From: Anaerolineaceae bacterium | GTDB taxonomy: Bacteria; Chloroflexota; Anaerolineae; Aggregatilineales; Phototrophicaceae | Assembly: GCA_016124855.1 (NCBI GenBank) | Contig: WGMX01000034.1 | Coordinates: 1 to 64,000, forward strand | Length of the DNA stretch: 64,000 nucleotides | Direction: 5' to 3' | Part shown: positions 1 through 8,403 of the stretch, piece after piece | How the letters are laid out: the number at the start of each line of letters is the position of its first letter | Numbering within the stretch: the stretch's first letter is position 1 | Notes under the pieces: model-generated | Databases searched by the model: none | Told to the model about the DNA's origin: nothing | Seen by the model: only the letters and a program-made list of their open reading frames with translations | Program-made: the position numbers and the translations under genes

Positions 1-160
1 ACGCTTGCTGGCGGATGGTCTGGAAAGCAATGAAATCGCAGAACGGCTGGTCATTGCTGTTGACACAGCCCGCAAGCACATCAAGAACATTTATAGCAAG
101 CTCGATGTTCACAGCCGCTGGGAAGCCATCAAACATGCTGAGGAATACCATTTGCTCTAA
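1..160 (+). CDS. LuxR-family transcriptional regulator, C-terminal end (partial)
   Basis: Reading from base 2, 52 codons to a TAA stop give the last part of a GerE/LuxR helix-turn-helix domain. The run SNEIAERLVIAVDTARKHIK, followed by NIYSKLDVHSRWEAIKHAEE, is the typical recognition helix and final helix of this family. The 5' part lies outside the window, so the sensor domain is unseen. In Chloroflexota such ends often belong to large MalT-like ATP-binding regulators, but that is inference. Its stop lies 8 bases before the first copy of a three-copy operator-like element, which makes it the best candidate regulator of the next genes. Confidence 0.85.
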   Translation, partial: RLLADGLESNEIAERLVIAVDTARKHIKNIYSKLDVHSRWEAIKHAEEYHLL

Positions 161-167
161 TCGCTAA

Positions 168-197
168 ATACCCTATATGGGGTATGACACTACCCCA
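168..197. promoter_or_regulatory. Operator-like element, copy 1 of 3
   Basis: A 30-bp element, identical to the copy at 2494-2523, lies between the LuxR-type regulator and the hydrolase gene, ending 59 bases before its ATG. It holds three half-sites: TACCCTA, then TGGGGTA and TACCCCA as an exact 7-bp inverted repeat with a 6-base spacer (tgacac). The layout fits a dimeric activator or repressor site. Function is inferred from position and conservation. Confidence 0.75.
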
Positions 198-256
198 CGG
201 GAACAGATACCTTGAGATTGTTCAACTCGTTTGTTTCATTCTCAGGAGGTTCTGTC

Positions 257-1342
257 ATGTCTTTTCAACCCATTGCTTCGCCAAAAACCGATGCTCACAA
301 CCCCGTCGTGGAAATAACGCAATCGCTGCCCAATAAACGTGGTACAAGAAAGATTCTTAAATCCGTTCTGGCACTGCTCCTTATTCTGGTTATCACGACA
401 CTTCTGCTGGGCGCTAAGGCCAAAGCCGATCTGATTGCTCAATATCCGCCTCTTGGTCAGATGGTTGATGTGGGTGGCTATCGGTTACACATCAACTGTC
501 AGGGAACAGGTAGTCCAACAGTCATCATGGAGGCTGGATTAGGCGAACCTTCGCTGAACTGGGCTTTGGTTCAGCCAAAAGTCTCCACTACAACGCGTGT
601 CTGCGTCTATGACCGAGCTGGCCTTGGTTGGAGTGATAAGAGTCCCAAGCCACGCACCGCAAACATTATGATCGAAGAACTTCACACCCTGTTGAAGAAC
701 GCGAGCATTGAAGGGCCGTACGTCATGGTCGGACACTCGACGGGCGGAATGCTGGTGCGCTTCTACGCTCATACCTATCCGACCGAGGTTGTAGGTATGG
801 TACTGGTCGATTCCCAGCATGAAGAGCAGTTTGAACGCTTAGCACCCACTATTCAGCAAAGCCTAAAGGCGATGTTCGCGCAAAGTAATCAAACCTTGCC
901 GCTCTATCGGATTTTGATTAATAGCGGCATTAGCGTACTCGTTCCTGCCGTGGCCGCCTTAGCTGATAATCCCAAATTACCGAGTCCAGCTCGCGAAACC
1001 TTTACGGCGCTTGCCATATCTGATCCCAAGTTCATTGAAGCACAAGCCGCTGAACAAGATGCGATTTTCGACAGCTTGGAAGTGGTACGTGCTGCTCACA
1101 TCACAACCTTAGGCAATATACCGCTCGTCGTGCTGTATCGCGGCATTGATGACGACCCTACACCCAGTCTGACCCCTGAGGAAAACAAACAACGCTGGCT
1201 GAGTTTACAAACGGAACTGGCCGCGCTCTCGCCACAGGGCAAATTAGTACTGGCAGACAAAAGCGGTCACCATATTCAACTCGATCAACCCGATCTCGTC
1301 ATTGATGCCATCGAGCAGGTACTAGCCGCAACCCATACATAA
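257..1342 (+). CDS. Membrane-anchored alpha/beta hydrolase
   Basis: A 361-residue protein of the alpha/beta hydrolase fold. A hydrophobic segment at about residues 34-52 follows basic residues, so the catalytic domain is probably anchored and displayed outside the membrane. The nucleophile elbow is GHSTGG with Ser161; YDRAGLGWS and the late SGHHIQLDQP (catalytic His) are typical of the family. The ATG at 257 is chosen because AGGAGG lies 7 bases upstream; an in-frame TTG at 212 has no such site. It is the first gene after copy 1 of the operator and may be co-transcribed with the oxidoreductase at 1512. The substrate cannot be told from sequence. Confidence 0.85.
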   Translation: MSFQPIASPKTDAHNPVVEITQSLPNKRGTRKILKSVLALLLILVITTLLLGAKAKADLIAQYPPLGQMVDVGGYRLHINCQGTGSPTVIMEAGLGEPSLNWALVQPKVSTTTRVCVYDRAGLGWSDKSPKPRTANIMIEELHTLLKNASIEGPYVMVGHSTGGMLVRFYAHTYPTEVVGMVLVDSQHEEQFERLAPTIQQSLKAMFAQSNQTLPLYRILINSGISVLVPAVAALADNPKLPSPARETFTALAISDPKFIEAQAAEQDAIFDSLEVVRAAHITTLGNIPLVVLYRGIDDDPTPSLTPEENKQRWLSLQTELAALSPQGKLVLADKSGHHIQLDQPDLVIDAIEQVLAATHT

Positions 1343-1511
1343 ACCGAATCTTTTCCGGAGCAGTGAAGTCAACTCGTAAGCACATTGACGCGGACGGAGT
1401 CTGCCCCGCTGCTGCATCAATCAAGGCATCAGCACTGCGATGTTCATCAGTAAATTTCGACAAACGATCAGATATGCGGCTAAACAAGCTGCTAAGAAAG
1501 AAGGAATTCTC

Positions 1512-2483
1512 ATGAAGGCGATTATCTACACAGAATACGGATCACCCGATGTCATTCAATTCAAAGAAGTCGAAAAACCCACCCCGAAGGACGATCAGGT
1601 GCTCATCAAGGTTCATGCCGCATCCGTGAATGCCGGTGACTGGCATTACCTGAGAGGCACACCATGGTTGTTTCGCTTGTCGTCTGGGCTGCTCAAACCC
1701 AAAAATATCTTCCTTGGAGCGGATGTTGCGGGGCGAGTAGAGGCGGTAGGCAAGAACGTTACACAATTTCGGCCCGGTGATGAGGTGTTCGGGGACTTAA
1801 ACGCAAGTAGCAGGGGAGCATTCGCCGAATATGTGTGTGCGACTGAAGATGCTTTGGTGCTGAAACCCGCCAATTTATCGTTCGAGGAAGCCGCCGCCGT
1901 CCCTGTAGCGGCAGTGACCGCCTTGCACGGTCTTCAAAGTAGCAAACAGATTCAAGCGGGGCAAAAGGTACTGATTAATGGCGCGTCGGGCGGTGTAGGA
2001 CTATTTGCGGTGCAAATCGCAAAAGCTTTAGGGGCTGAAGTCACGGCTGTGTGCAGCACAAGAAATGTAAGCAGGCTGCGCTCGATTGGCGCTGACCATG
2101 TGATTGATTACAGCCAAGAGGATTTCACTAAAAACGGGCAGCAGTATGACTTTATTCTGGCTGCGAATGGCTATCGTCCGATTTCAGCTTACAAGCGGGC
2201 GTTAACCCCAAATGGAACTTATGTCATGACCGGAGGCGCTAATGCTCAAATGTTTGAGGCCATGCTCTTGGGACCACTGGTATCGATAATCGGCAAACAG
2301 AAAATGGGTAACGTGATGACCAAACCCGACCAAAACAAACTGACATTCATGAAACAGCTTCTTGAAGACGGCAAAGTCAAACCGGTGATCGACAGATGTT
2401 ACCCGTTGGGCGAAACGGCCGAAGCGATCCGGTATCTCGAAACCGGACATGCTCAAGGAAAAGTCGTTATCACGGTGGCATAG
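1512..2483 (+). CDS. NAD(P)-dependent MDR-family oxidoreductase (quinone reductase-like)
   Basis: A 323-residue medium-chain dehydrogenase/reductase. The N-terminal GroES-like domain begins MKAIIYTEYGSPDVIQ, and the Rossmann domain carries GASGGVGLFAVQIAKALGA, the NAD(P)H-binding glycine motif. The structural-zinc cysteine cluster of alcohol dehydrogenases is absent, so it belongs with zinc-free quinone or enone reductases. The ATG at 1512 follows AAGGA at a normal distance; upstream in-frame codons from 1440 look non-coding. No operator copy lies in the 169-base gap before it, so it is probably transcribed together with the hydrolase at 257. Confidence 0.85.
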   Translation: MKAIIYTEYGSPDVIQFKEVEKPTPKDDQVLIKVHAASVNAGDWHYLRGTPWLFRLSSGLLKPKNIFLGADVAGRVEAVGKNVTQFRPGDEVFGDLNASSRGAFAEYVCATEDALVLKPANLSFEEAAAVPVAAVTALHGLQSSKQIQAGQKVLINGASGGVGLFAVQIAKALGAEVTAVCSTRNVSRLRSIGADHVIDYSQEDFTKNGQQYDFILAANGYRPISAYKRALTPNGTYVMTGGANAQMFEAMLLGPLVSIIGKQKMGNVMTKPDQNKLTFMKQLLEDGKVKPVIDRCYPLGETAEAIRYLETGHAQGKVVITVA

Positions 2484-2493
2484 TAACAAAACA

Positions 2494-2523
2494 ATACCCT
2501 ATATGGGGTATGACACTACCCCA
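2494..2523. promoter_or_regulatory. Operator-like element, copy 2 of 3
   Basis: Identical over 30 bases to the element at 168-197, again with TGGGGTA, tgacac and TACCCCA. It starts 11 bases after the oxidoreductase stop and ends 95 bases before the ATG at 2619, so it should control the double DJ-1 gene rather than the gene upstream. Confidence 0.75.
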
Positions 2524-2618
2524 TATCCACCGCTACTCTGTAAATCATGAGAATTGAATAGAGAGGGAGAAATTCCTCCCTCATCAATCTTTCGAACAAG
2601 GATATTAGGAATAATCGT

Positions 2619-4013
2619 ATGAAGAAGTTCATCAGGATTGTCATTTACGCGCTCGTTTTCATTCTATCCATTGTGGCACTTGGAACGATTGGATATTTTT
2701 CGACTATTTCACTGACTTTGCCCAAACCAACCAATTTATCTATTCCCCAGAGTGGCGTTGGATCGCTGCAAACAAAAAGCTACGACCCGACCAAACCAAC
2801 TGTAGCGGTTGTCCTTGGCGATAATCGCACCGAGGACACAGACTTTCTGATTCCCTACCAACTATTCTCGGCCTCGGAAGCCTACAACGTTTACGCGGTA
2901 GCACCCGAACGTAAAGCGACCTCGCTCGCTGGCGGTTTAGAGGTCATGCCGGACTTCTCCTACGCTGAACTCAATACACTGCTGGGCAAATCACCTGATG
3001 TGGTTGTGATACCTGCTATCCCTAATCCGGAGAGCGCGGACAATAGACCCATTCTCACGTGGATTAAGCAGCAATCCGATAGAGGCTCGTACATTTTCTC
3101 TATCTGCGTAGGAGCCGAAGTCTTTGCGGCGACGGGACTGCTTGATGGTCGTATAGCTACAACCCACTGGGGTGATATTGATCGCATCCAAGCACTTTAT
3201 CCTGCCGTAAATTGGGCCCGCGGCGTGCGCTATGTGGATGGCGGCACATACATGACATCAGCAGGTATCACGTCAGGTATTGATGCGGTGCTTCATTATA
3301 TCGCCCAGCATAACGGGGATGCTGTAGCAAAGACCGTCGCGGAGAAAATGCACTATCCCAGCTATGCTTTCGTGGATCAGCCACAGGTTGAGCAGTATTC
3401 CGCTACTCCAGATTTGACGGCTGTAGGACTCATAAACATCCTATTTCATTGGAATCATCCCACTGCCGGAGTGCTTGTGTATGATGGCATCAACGAATTG
3501 GAACTGGCTGCCACATACGATACCTATGTCGCGACCTATACCACTAGGTTAATGAGCGTTTCTGAAACCCGACAACTCATCACAACCCAGTATGGTTTGC
3601 AGATTGTACCGCGATGGGGATTCAATGATGTTCCAGCAATGGAGCGTTTAATCGTGCCGGGAAGCCAAGCTCATCAACTGGCCGCAACTGAAATCAGTGC
3701 TTGGCAGTTAAACGGAAATTCCGCTCCGGTTTTCTATCTTCATGCAGACGATCCTGACAAGTTTGCCTTTGATGCGCCTCTCAAGGACTTAGCCCGTCAA
3801 GAAAATATCCCGACAGCGGTGCTAAATGCTATGCGCCTTGAGTACCGACCGGGAACGATGCAGACGGAAGGTTCCGCTTGGCCGCTGTGGTTGACCATCC
3901 GCCCACTGCTCGTTGGGCTGGTAAGTCTGGCACTCACGATACTCATTAGTAGACGTTTACGTCGTCTGCCCATGACCCGCATAAGTGACTTAACCGCCCA
4001 AACTCAAGCGTGA
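2619..4013 (+). CDS. Membrane-anchored protein with two DJ-1/PfpI-like domains
   Basis: A 464-residue protein with a membrane segment at about residues 5-29, a first DJ-1/PfpI (class I amidotransferase-like) domain at about 60-250, a second at about 265-400, and a membrane helix near 425-445 followed by arginines. The first domain has the nucleophile elbow SICVGAEVF with Cys163, and ATTHW as in GlxA-like proteins. The second keeps the fold pattern (VLVYDGINELE) but shows no cysteine at the elbow, so only one domain may be catalytic. GlxA relatives usually carry an AraC domain, which is absent here. It is preceded by operator copy 2 and followed by the GNAT gene at 4074. Reaction unknown. Confidence 0.75.
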   Translation: MKKFIRIVIYALVFILSIVALGTIGYFSTISLTLPKPTNLSIPQSGVGSLQTKSYDPTKPTVAVVLGDNRTEDTDFLIPYQLFSASEAYNVYAVAPERKATSLAGGLEVMPDFSYAELNTLLGKSPDVVVIPAIPNPESADNRPILTWIKQQSDRGSYIFSICVGAEVFAATGLLDGRIATTHWGDIDRIQALYPAVNWARGVRYVDGGTYMTSAGITSGIDAVLHYIAQHNGDAVAKTVAEKMHYPSYAFVDQPQVEQYSATPDLTAVGLINILFHWNHPTAGVLVYDGINELELAATYDTYVATYTTRLMSVSETRQLITTQYGLQIVPRWGFNDVPAMERLIVPGSQAHQLAATEISAWQLNGNSAPVFYLHADDPDKFAFDAPLKDLARQENIPTAVLNAMRLEYRPGTMQTEGSAWPLWLTIRPLLVGLVSLALTILISRRLRRLPMTRISDLTAQTQA

Positions 4014-4073
4014 AACCTTTTAAGTAGTTCACTGAAAACCATTTACAACATATATAAGAAATGAGGTAAGCAA

Positions 4074-4709
4074 ATGGCACTGGCAACATGGTGGGCTTCG
4101 GATCCATTGATGGATTTGGCCCCTTTATCAAACTTTCAGGTGTGTCTTTCAGTAAATGACGTACAAATGGCGGCGATCAACCATCTTACGGTCGCGGAAG
4201 TCGAAGACCGGCGGCAGGCGGGGAATCTTCCGTATGTCGGGTATATGGGCGAAATACCAGTCACCTATGGTTGGGTAGCTACGCGCGAAGCCTCCATTGG
4301 GGAACTAAATCTGATCTTTCCAATTCCCGTAGATAATCGCTATTTGTGGGATTTTGCAACCTTACCAGAGTGGCAAGGTAGAGGACTGTATCCGCGACTG
4401 CTCCAAGCCATTGTGCAGATGGAACAAGCCGAACGCTTATGGATTATCCACGCGCCGGAGAATCGACCATCGGGCGCAGGAATGCAAAAAGCTGGTTTCC
4501 AAGCCGTCGGGCAGCTTTCATTCCAGAATGATAGCAGCATAGGGCTGATTCCGTTTGACCAACCGGAACGGGCGCGTATCGGTGCAGCACTGTTGGGAGT
4601 CCCTTTGATTGAAGATGGACTCAGCCCCTGTTGGCGCTGTGTCGATCAAGTCGTTTGCACCTGTCAACGTGATCCCGAAAGCTGCTCGTGTGCCGTTGAA
4701 ATTCGCTGA
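4074..4709 (+). CDS. GNAT-family N-acetyltransferase with a cysteine-rich tail
   Basis: A 211-residue protein. The acetyl-CoA-binding motif A is seen in WDFATLPEWQGRGLYPRLL, and the following AGMQKAGFQAVG is the usual GNAT C-terminal motif. The last 28 residues carry six cysteines (186, 189, 195, 197, 204, 206) in C-x2-C, C-x-C and C-x-C pairs, suggesting a small metal site or redox switch not normal for the family. The start follows TGAGGTAAG. It lies 60 bases after the double DJ-1 gene on the same strand, so probably one transcript. The acyl acceptor is unknown. Confidence 0.75.
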   Translation: MALATWWASDPLMDLAPLSNFQVCLSVNDVQMAAINHLTVAEVEDRRQAGNLPYVGYMGEIPVTYGWVATREASIGELNLIFPIPVDNRYLWDFATLPEWQGRGLYPRLLQAIVQMEQAERLWIIHAPENRPSGAGMQKAGFQAVGQLSFQNDSSIGLIPFDQPERARIGAALLGVPLIEDGLSPCWRCVDQVVCTCQRDPESCSCAVEIR

Positions 4710-4720
4710 TACCTCAAACA

Positions 4721-4750
4721 ATACCCTAGATGGGGTATGACACTACCCCA
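4721..4750. promoter_or_regulatory. Operator-like element, copy 3 of 3
   Basis: Matches copies 1 and 2 at 29 of 30 bases; the one change is TAGATG for TATATG between the first two half-sites. The TGGGGTA/TACCCCA inverted repeat is intact. It ends 61 bases before the ATG of the serine hydrolase at 4812, almost the same spacing as copy 1. Confidence 0.75.
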
Positions 4751-4811
4751 TCTCAACCACTACTGTTGAGATAGTCAATTTTTAAATGATTACACTACTT
4801 CGGAGGCTAAA

Positions 4812-6383
4812 ATGTCCCCTTTAAAAAGCTTCTGCGCGCTTCTAACCGTTCTGATCTTCATTGGCTTAGTGCCGATGAGCTCGCCTGTTTATGCCGCGCC
4901 TAACCAAGATTTCCCGTTTCAGCAGATTGATAAAGATAAAATCGATACCTATATTCAGTCCAGAATGCAGGCGGCCAGCATTCCCGGTCTAGCTTTGGGC
5001 ATCGTACGTGACGATCAAATTGTCTATCTCAAGGGTTATGGGATCGCCGGGCCGGACGGACGCGCAGTCACTCCTCAAACACCCTTTATCCTCGGTTCAA
5101 CTTCGAAATCCTTCACCGCACTGGCCATCATGCAACTGGTTGAGGCGGGCAAGATTGACCTCGATGCACCGGTCACCCAATATTTATCGTGGTTCCGCAC
5201 GAGTGACCCAACAGCATCCGCCCAAATCACTGTCCGCAACTTGCTCAACCAAAACAGTGGACTGCCTACTGACGCAGGTCGGCAGGGCATGGCGGATAAT
5301 GACCAGAGCGATAGGGCACTTGAAAACGGCATTCGAGAACTAGCTGGCGTAGAGCTCAGTCAGCCAGCCGGTCAAAGTTACGAATACGCCAACGAGAATT
5401 ATGACACACTGGGGCTGATCGTTCAGACTGCTTCCGGAATATCCTACGAAGAATATATCCGTTCCGCGATCTTTAACCCCCTTCAGATGAACCACAGCGG
5501 GGCTGAGCTTTCCGATCCAGCGGTAAAAGACATCGCCACAGGCTATCGTTATTGGTTCTTTTGGCCCGTTGCCTTCGATGCTTCTTACCCGCGGCGTATG
5601 ACCCCGTCGGGATTTCTGATTTCATCGGTTGAAGACATGACTCATTACTTAATTGCCCAATTGAACAGTGGTACTTATGGCAACAACCAAGTCTTATCCT
5701 CGCAGGGAATTAACACCCTTCACGCACCCGGCGCGAAGATAAGTCCTTTGAGTTCATATGGCATGGGATGGGTGATTGAGGGCCAACCCGGATCAACCAG
5801 AATATGGCACAACGGGGATGTCCGCAATTTCCACTCCAATCTGCTGCTTCTCCCTGATCAGCATATCGGAATAGTCGTACTCGTTAACGTTGGTGGATTT
5901 CTTAAGAGCGCGGTGAACGATATTCCAATCGAAGGTGTAGCCGAAATACTTCGTGGAAATGGCTTAACGGCAAGCACCAATCCACCATTAAATATCATCC
6001 CACAGGTGATTATGCTAGTTATGTTTTTTATTCCAATCCTTTGGATTGCATGGTCTTACCATTCCATCAAGCGCTGGCAAAATCGTGGTGAGCTGCCCCT
6101 GTACGGTATCAGTCGCTTATGGCGGTTCTACCTTCCTCTGGTAATTGACCTTCTACCTGTGGACATTGCGTGGGTAATCCTACCGGCACAGTTCCATGCA
6201 TCCATGCAAGCAATAGCGCTCTTCGCTCCCGACGCTTTTACCGTGATTGCAACGATTACAATCCTTAGCGTTGGTTGGGCACTGGCTCGCGTTTACTTGA
6301 CGCTTCACCCGCAGCATTTGATGAAGCACGCAATTGAGAGCAAAACAGAGTCTTATTGGATTACCAGTGAAGGCAGTTTGTGA
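4812..6383 (+). CDS. Beta-lactamase-like serine hydrolase with membrane tail
   Basis: A 523-residue class C beta-lactamase/DD-peptidase-like protein. A signal peptide (about 1-29, ending PVYAA) precedes the catalytic domain. The SxxK motif is STSK at 96-99, the second motif is YAN at 192-194, and WHNG near residue 338 fits the third. After about residue 395 come several hydrophobic segments (for example IIPQVIMLVMFFIPILWIAW), so the domain is extracellular and tethered by a C-terminal membrane unit. Similar Chloroflexota proteins are annotated as peptidases or esterases, and the substrate cannot be fixed here. Operator copy 3 lies just upstream. Confidence 0.85.
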   Translation: MSPLKSFCALLTVLIFIGLVPMSSPVYAAPNQDFPFQQIDKDKIDTYIQSRMQAASIPGLALGIVRDDQIVYLKGYGIAGPDGRAVTPQTPFILGSTSKSFTALAIMQLVEAGKIDLDAPVTQYLSWFRTSDPTASAQITVRNLLNQNSGLPTDAGRQGMADNDQSDRALENGIRELAGVELSQPAGQSYEYANENYDTLGLIVQTASGISYEEYIRSAIFNPLQMNHSGAELSDPAVKDIATGYRYWFFWPVAFDASYPRRMTPSGFLISSVEDMTHYLIAQLNSGTYGNNQVLSSQGINTLHAPGAKISPLSSYGMGWVIEGQPGSTRIWHNGDVRNFHSNLLLLPDQHIGIVVLVNVGGFLKSAVNDIPIEGVAEILRGNGLTASTNPPLNIIPQVIMLVMFFIPILWIAWSYHSIKRWQNRGELPLYGISRLWRFYLPLVIDLLPVDIAWVILPAQFHASMQAIALFAPDAFTVIATITILSVGWALARVYLTLHPQHLMKHAIESKTESYWITSEGSL

Positions 6384-6428
6384 TCACGTACTACCTAAAG
6401 TACATAAAACAGAATGCAGGCAACTACT

Positions 6429-6653
6429 ATGTATATAGAAATCAGAATCAAAGGAGCATTAAAGGAGGATTGGTCAGACTGGTTGGAAGGCTTAATTCTC
6501 TCTAGTGCGGCAGAAGGCGAAACACGCTTAATTGTGGAGATTCCCGATCAGGCTGCGCTGTTAGGGTTACTAAACCGAATTCATGGTTTGAATCTACAAC
6601 TGCTTTCCTTTTCACAATCTGACACAGCGGAAACACTAAATAGCAAAACCTAA
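6429..6653 (+). CDS. Small conserved protein of unknown function
   Basis: A 74-residue protein beginning MYIEIRIKGAL, with the run EDWSDWLEGL and the end DQAALLGLLNRIHGLNLQLLS. From memory this matches a short family common in Chloroflexota genomes, often next to LuxR-type regulators, with a predicted alpha/beta fold and no known function. An in-frame ATG at 6414 would add five residues; 6429 is preferred by similarity, but neither has a strong ribosome site. It lies 45 bases after the serine hydrolase and probably ends that transcript. Confidence 0.65.
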   Translation: MYIEIRIKGALKEDWSDWLEGLILSSAAEGETRLIVEIPDQAALLGLLNRIHGLNLQLLSFSQSDTAETLNSKT

Positions 6654-7293
6654 AGTTTGAATTCAATCAAGAAATGAACTCCACCGCGAAATCAGTTATC
6701 TACGTAAAATCCAGATCAGTAGATATTCTACCACTCAACCGGTCTATGAACCGGTTGAGTCAGTAAAGCACAACCCCGATATTTACCTATGCTATTTGGT
6801 GAAACAGGTTCCTAAGTCGCTTCGTTTCGTTGATACAGAGCGTAAAAAAGGCGGTATTGTCATTGCAAATTGATAGATAATACTAACCGTTTGCATAAAA
6901 ATTTACGCGGAACTTAACTCACTAGCGTTTAGTTCTTATACTAGGCGAATTTCCATGCAGTACCAACACCAATAATCAGGATTTTCGCAATTGATAGATA
7001 GCTCCACTAGCGAATGAAGAGCTACGACTTATGCTTGGAATTCTTTTCTTGCAGGGGTTGATTGACGGAGTTGAGCCTTGTATTGGACTTGTCCTGTTTC
7101 ACTGTGATCTCAACAATCTGTCAGTTGTCAAAGTTGTACAGCAATAAAACGTCACTCCATTCTATTTTCGTCCACACCGAGCGCAATCTGTGAGTTGCTT
7201 GCAATTATTAATGCTGCGGGTTATGTTAAGCACCTCGTATAAAGAACAAGCTAGGTGTTCTTAATCCACATACGTTTTAAGGGGAATTCTGCA
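6654..7293. other. Intergenic region with a hairpin and promoter region
   Basis: No gene is supported in these 640 bases. They hold the perfect hairpin at 6733-6760 and a shorter inverted repeat at 7242-7262 (AAGAACA/TGTTCTT, 7-base loop), which lies 31 bases before the importer start and could be an operator. The run TTGATAGATA occurs twice (near 6870 and 6990). The conserved bases of a guanidine-I (ykkC) riboswitch were looked for and not seen. Confidence 0.5.
6733..6760. terminator. Perfect hairpin after the regulon, possible terminator
   Basis: ACTCAACCGGT and ACCGGTTGAGT form an exact 11-bp stem with a 6-base loop (ctatga), 79 bases after the small-protein gene. No clear T-run follows on the plus strand, so it may stabilise an RNA end or act in a factor-dependent way rather than as a classical intrinsic terminator. 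Confidence 0.55.
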
Positions 7294-8313
7294 ATGAACA
7301 AAAAACATATCCTGCTACTGAGTTTGTGCATGGTGTTTGTCCTTACCCTGACTTCGGGTGTGATGGCGCAAAGCGCATCGACGCATCTCAAAATAGGTTA
7401 TTCGACTTGGGTGGGTTATGGCCCACTGTTTATAGCCCAAGAAAAAGGTTATTTTACGGAAGCAGGTCTAGAAGTTGAACTGGTCAAGGTCGAAGACCCC
7501 AAAGACCGTTTCGTCGCATTAGCGGGCGGGCAGCTTGACGGTCTGGTGACCACGCTCGATACCATGTCGCAATATTGGAATGAAGAAACCCCTTATCGCG
7601 CAATTCTCGGTCTGGATGAGTCGTCGGGTGGCGACGGTATTGTGGTTAGCTCTGGCATTACCTCGGTGGAGGATTTGAAGGGCAAGAAGATCGGTGTCAA
7701 TGTAGGTTCGGTATCGCAGTTCTTCTTGGAATACGTGCTGAAAGAACACAATATGACTGACGCTGATGTTCAACTTGTGAAAATGAAACAGGGCGATGTT
7801 CCTGCGGCGCTAGCCTCCAACCAGATTGATGCTGGTGTGACATGGGAACCTCACCTCTCCAAATCGGTTGACAATGGCGCGACTTTGCTGGTGAGCTCCA
7901 AAGAAACCCCCGGCCTGATTGTGGACATTCTAGTGATGCGCGACAATGTGTTGACAGACAATCCCACTGTCGGTACTGCGTTGGTTAACGCATGGTACAA
8001 AGCGGTTGATTACGAAAATGCAAACCCGGATGACGGTGCAGCACTGATGCAGCAAGGTCTGGGCGGCTTCTATGAAAAACCGGATGACATCAAGGCTGAT
8101 TTGGCAGGCGTGACGCTGTTTGACGAAGCCCGTAACAAAGAATTTTTCAGCGGCACGGATACAGGCAGCGCCACGGCAACCCTGCAATTCGCCATTGATT
8201 TCTATACGTCGCTCAACATTATCACCACACCGGTTGATACTGCCAAGCTGATCGACGCGTCATATGTTGGGCCGATGGAGGAGGCCACACCAGAGGCAAC
8301 CCCAGCATCCTAA
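7294..8313 (+). CDS. NitT/TauT-type ABC importer, substrate-binding protein
   Basis: A 339-residue secreted binding protein of the NMT1/SsuA/TauA family. A signal peptide (to about VMAQS) is followed by LKIGYSTWVGYGPLFIAQEKG, the usual family start, and VEDLKGKKIGVNVGS. The C terminus ends in a low-complexity EATPEATPAS. The ATG at 7294 is chosen because AAGGGGAA lies just upstream and the signal peptide starts there. It heads an operon with the permease, ATPase and ureohydrolase. Because the gene after the transporter is agmatinase-like, a guanidino compound is a fair guess at the ligand, although the family also binds taurine, sulfonates, nitrate and pyrimidine precursors. Confidence 0.88.
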   Translation: MNKKHILLLSLCMVFVLTLTSGVMAQSASTHLKIGYSTWVGYGPLFIAQEKGYFTEAGLEVELVKVEDPKDRFVALAGGQLDGLVTTLDTMSQYWNEETPYRAILGLDESSGGDGIVVSSGITSVEDLKGKKIGVNVGSVSQFFLEYVLKEHNMTDADVQLVKMKQGDVPAALASNQIDAGVTWEPHLSKSVDNGATLLVSSKETPGLIVDILVMRDNVLTDNPTVGTALVNAWYKAVDYENANPDDGAALMQQGLGGFYEKPDDIKADLAGVTLFDEARNKEFFSGTDTGSATATLQFAIDFYTSLNIITTPVDTAKLIDASYVGPMEEATPEATPAS

Positions 8314-8349
8314 TGGATATCAGACGATTTTGAATCTTTAGAAGCATAG

Positions 8350-8377
8350 GAGCGCGGGTAGTGTTCTGCCCGCGCTC
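8350..8377 (+). terminator. Hairpin between binding-protein and permease genes
   Basis: GAGCGCGGG and CCCGCGCTC form a 9-bp GC-rich stem around a 10-base loop, 36 bases after the binding-protein stop. No long T-run follows, so partial termination or mRNA 3'-end protection is likely, giving more binding protein than permease. Confidence 0.65.
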
Positions 8378-8403
8378 TTGGTTCGTGGTATAGGTCATCC
8401 CTG

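Noticed and set aside
212..256. TTG start at 212 for the first hydrolase
   Set aside because: The strong AGGAGG at 244-249 fits the ATG at 257, and the added 15 residues would be translated from near the operator.
6654..7293. Guanidine-I (ykkC) riboswitch before the importer and ureohydrolase operon
   Set aside because: The gene content made it attractive, but the conserved CTAGGGTTCCG-type and ACGG boxes are not found. AGCTAGG at 7249 is only the loop of a short hairpin.
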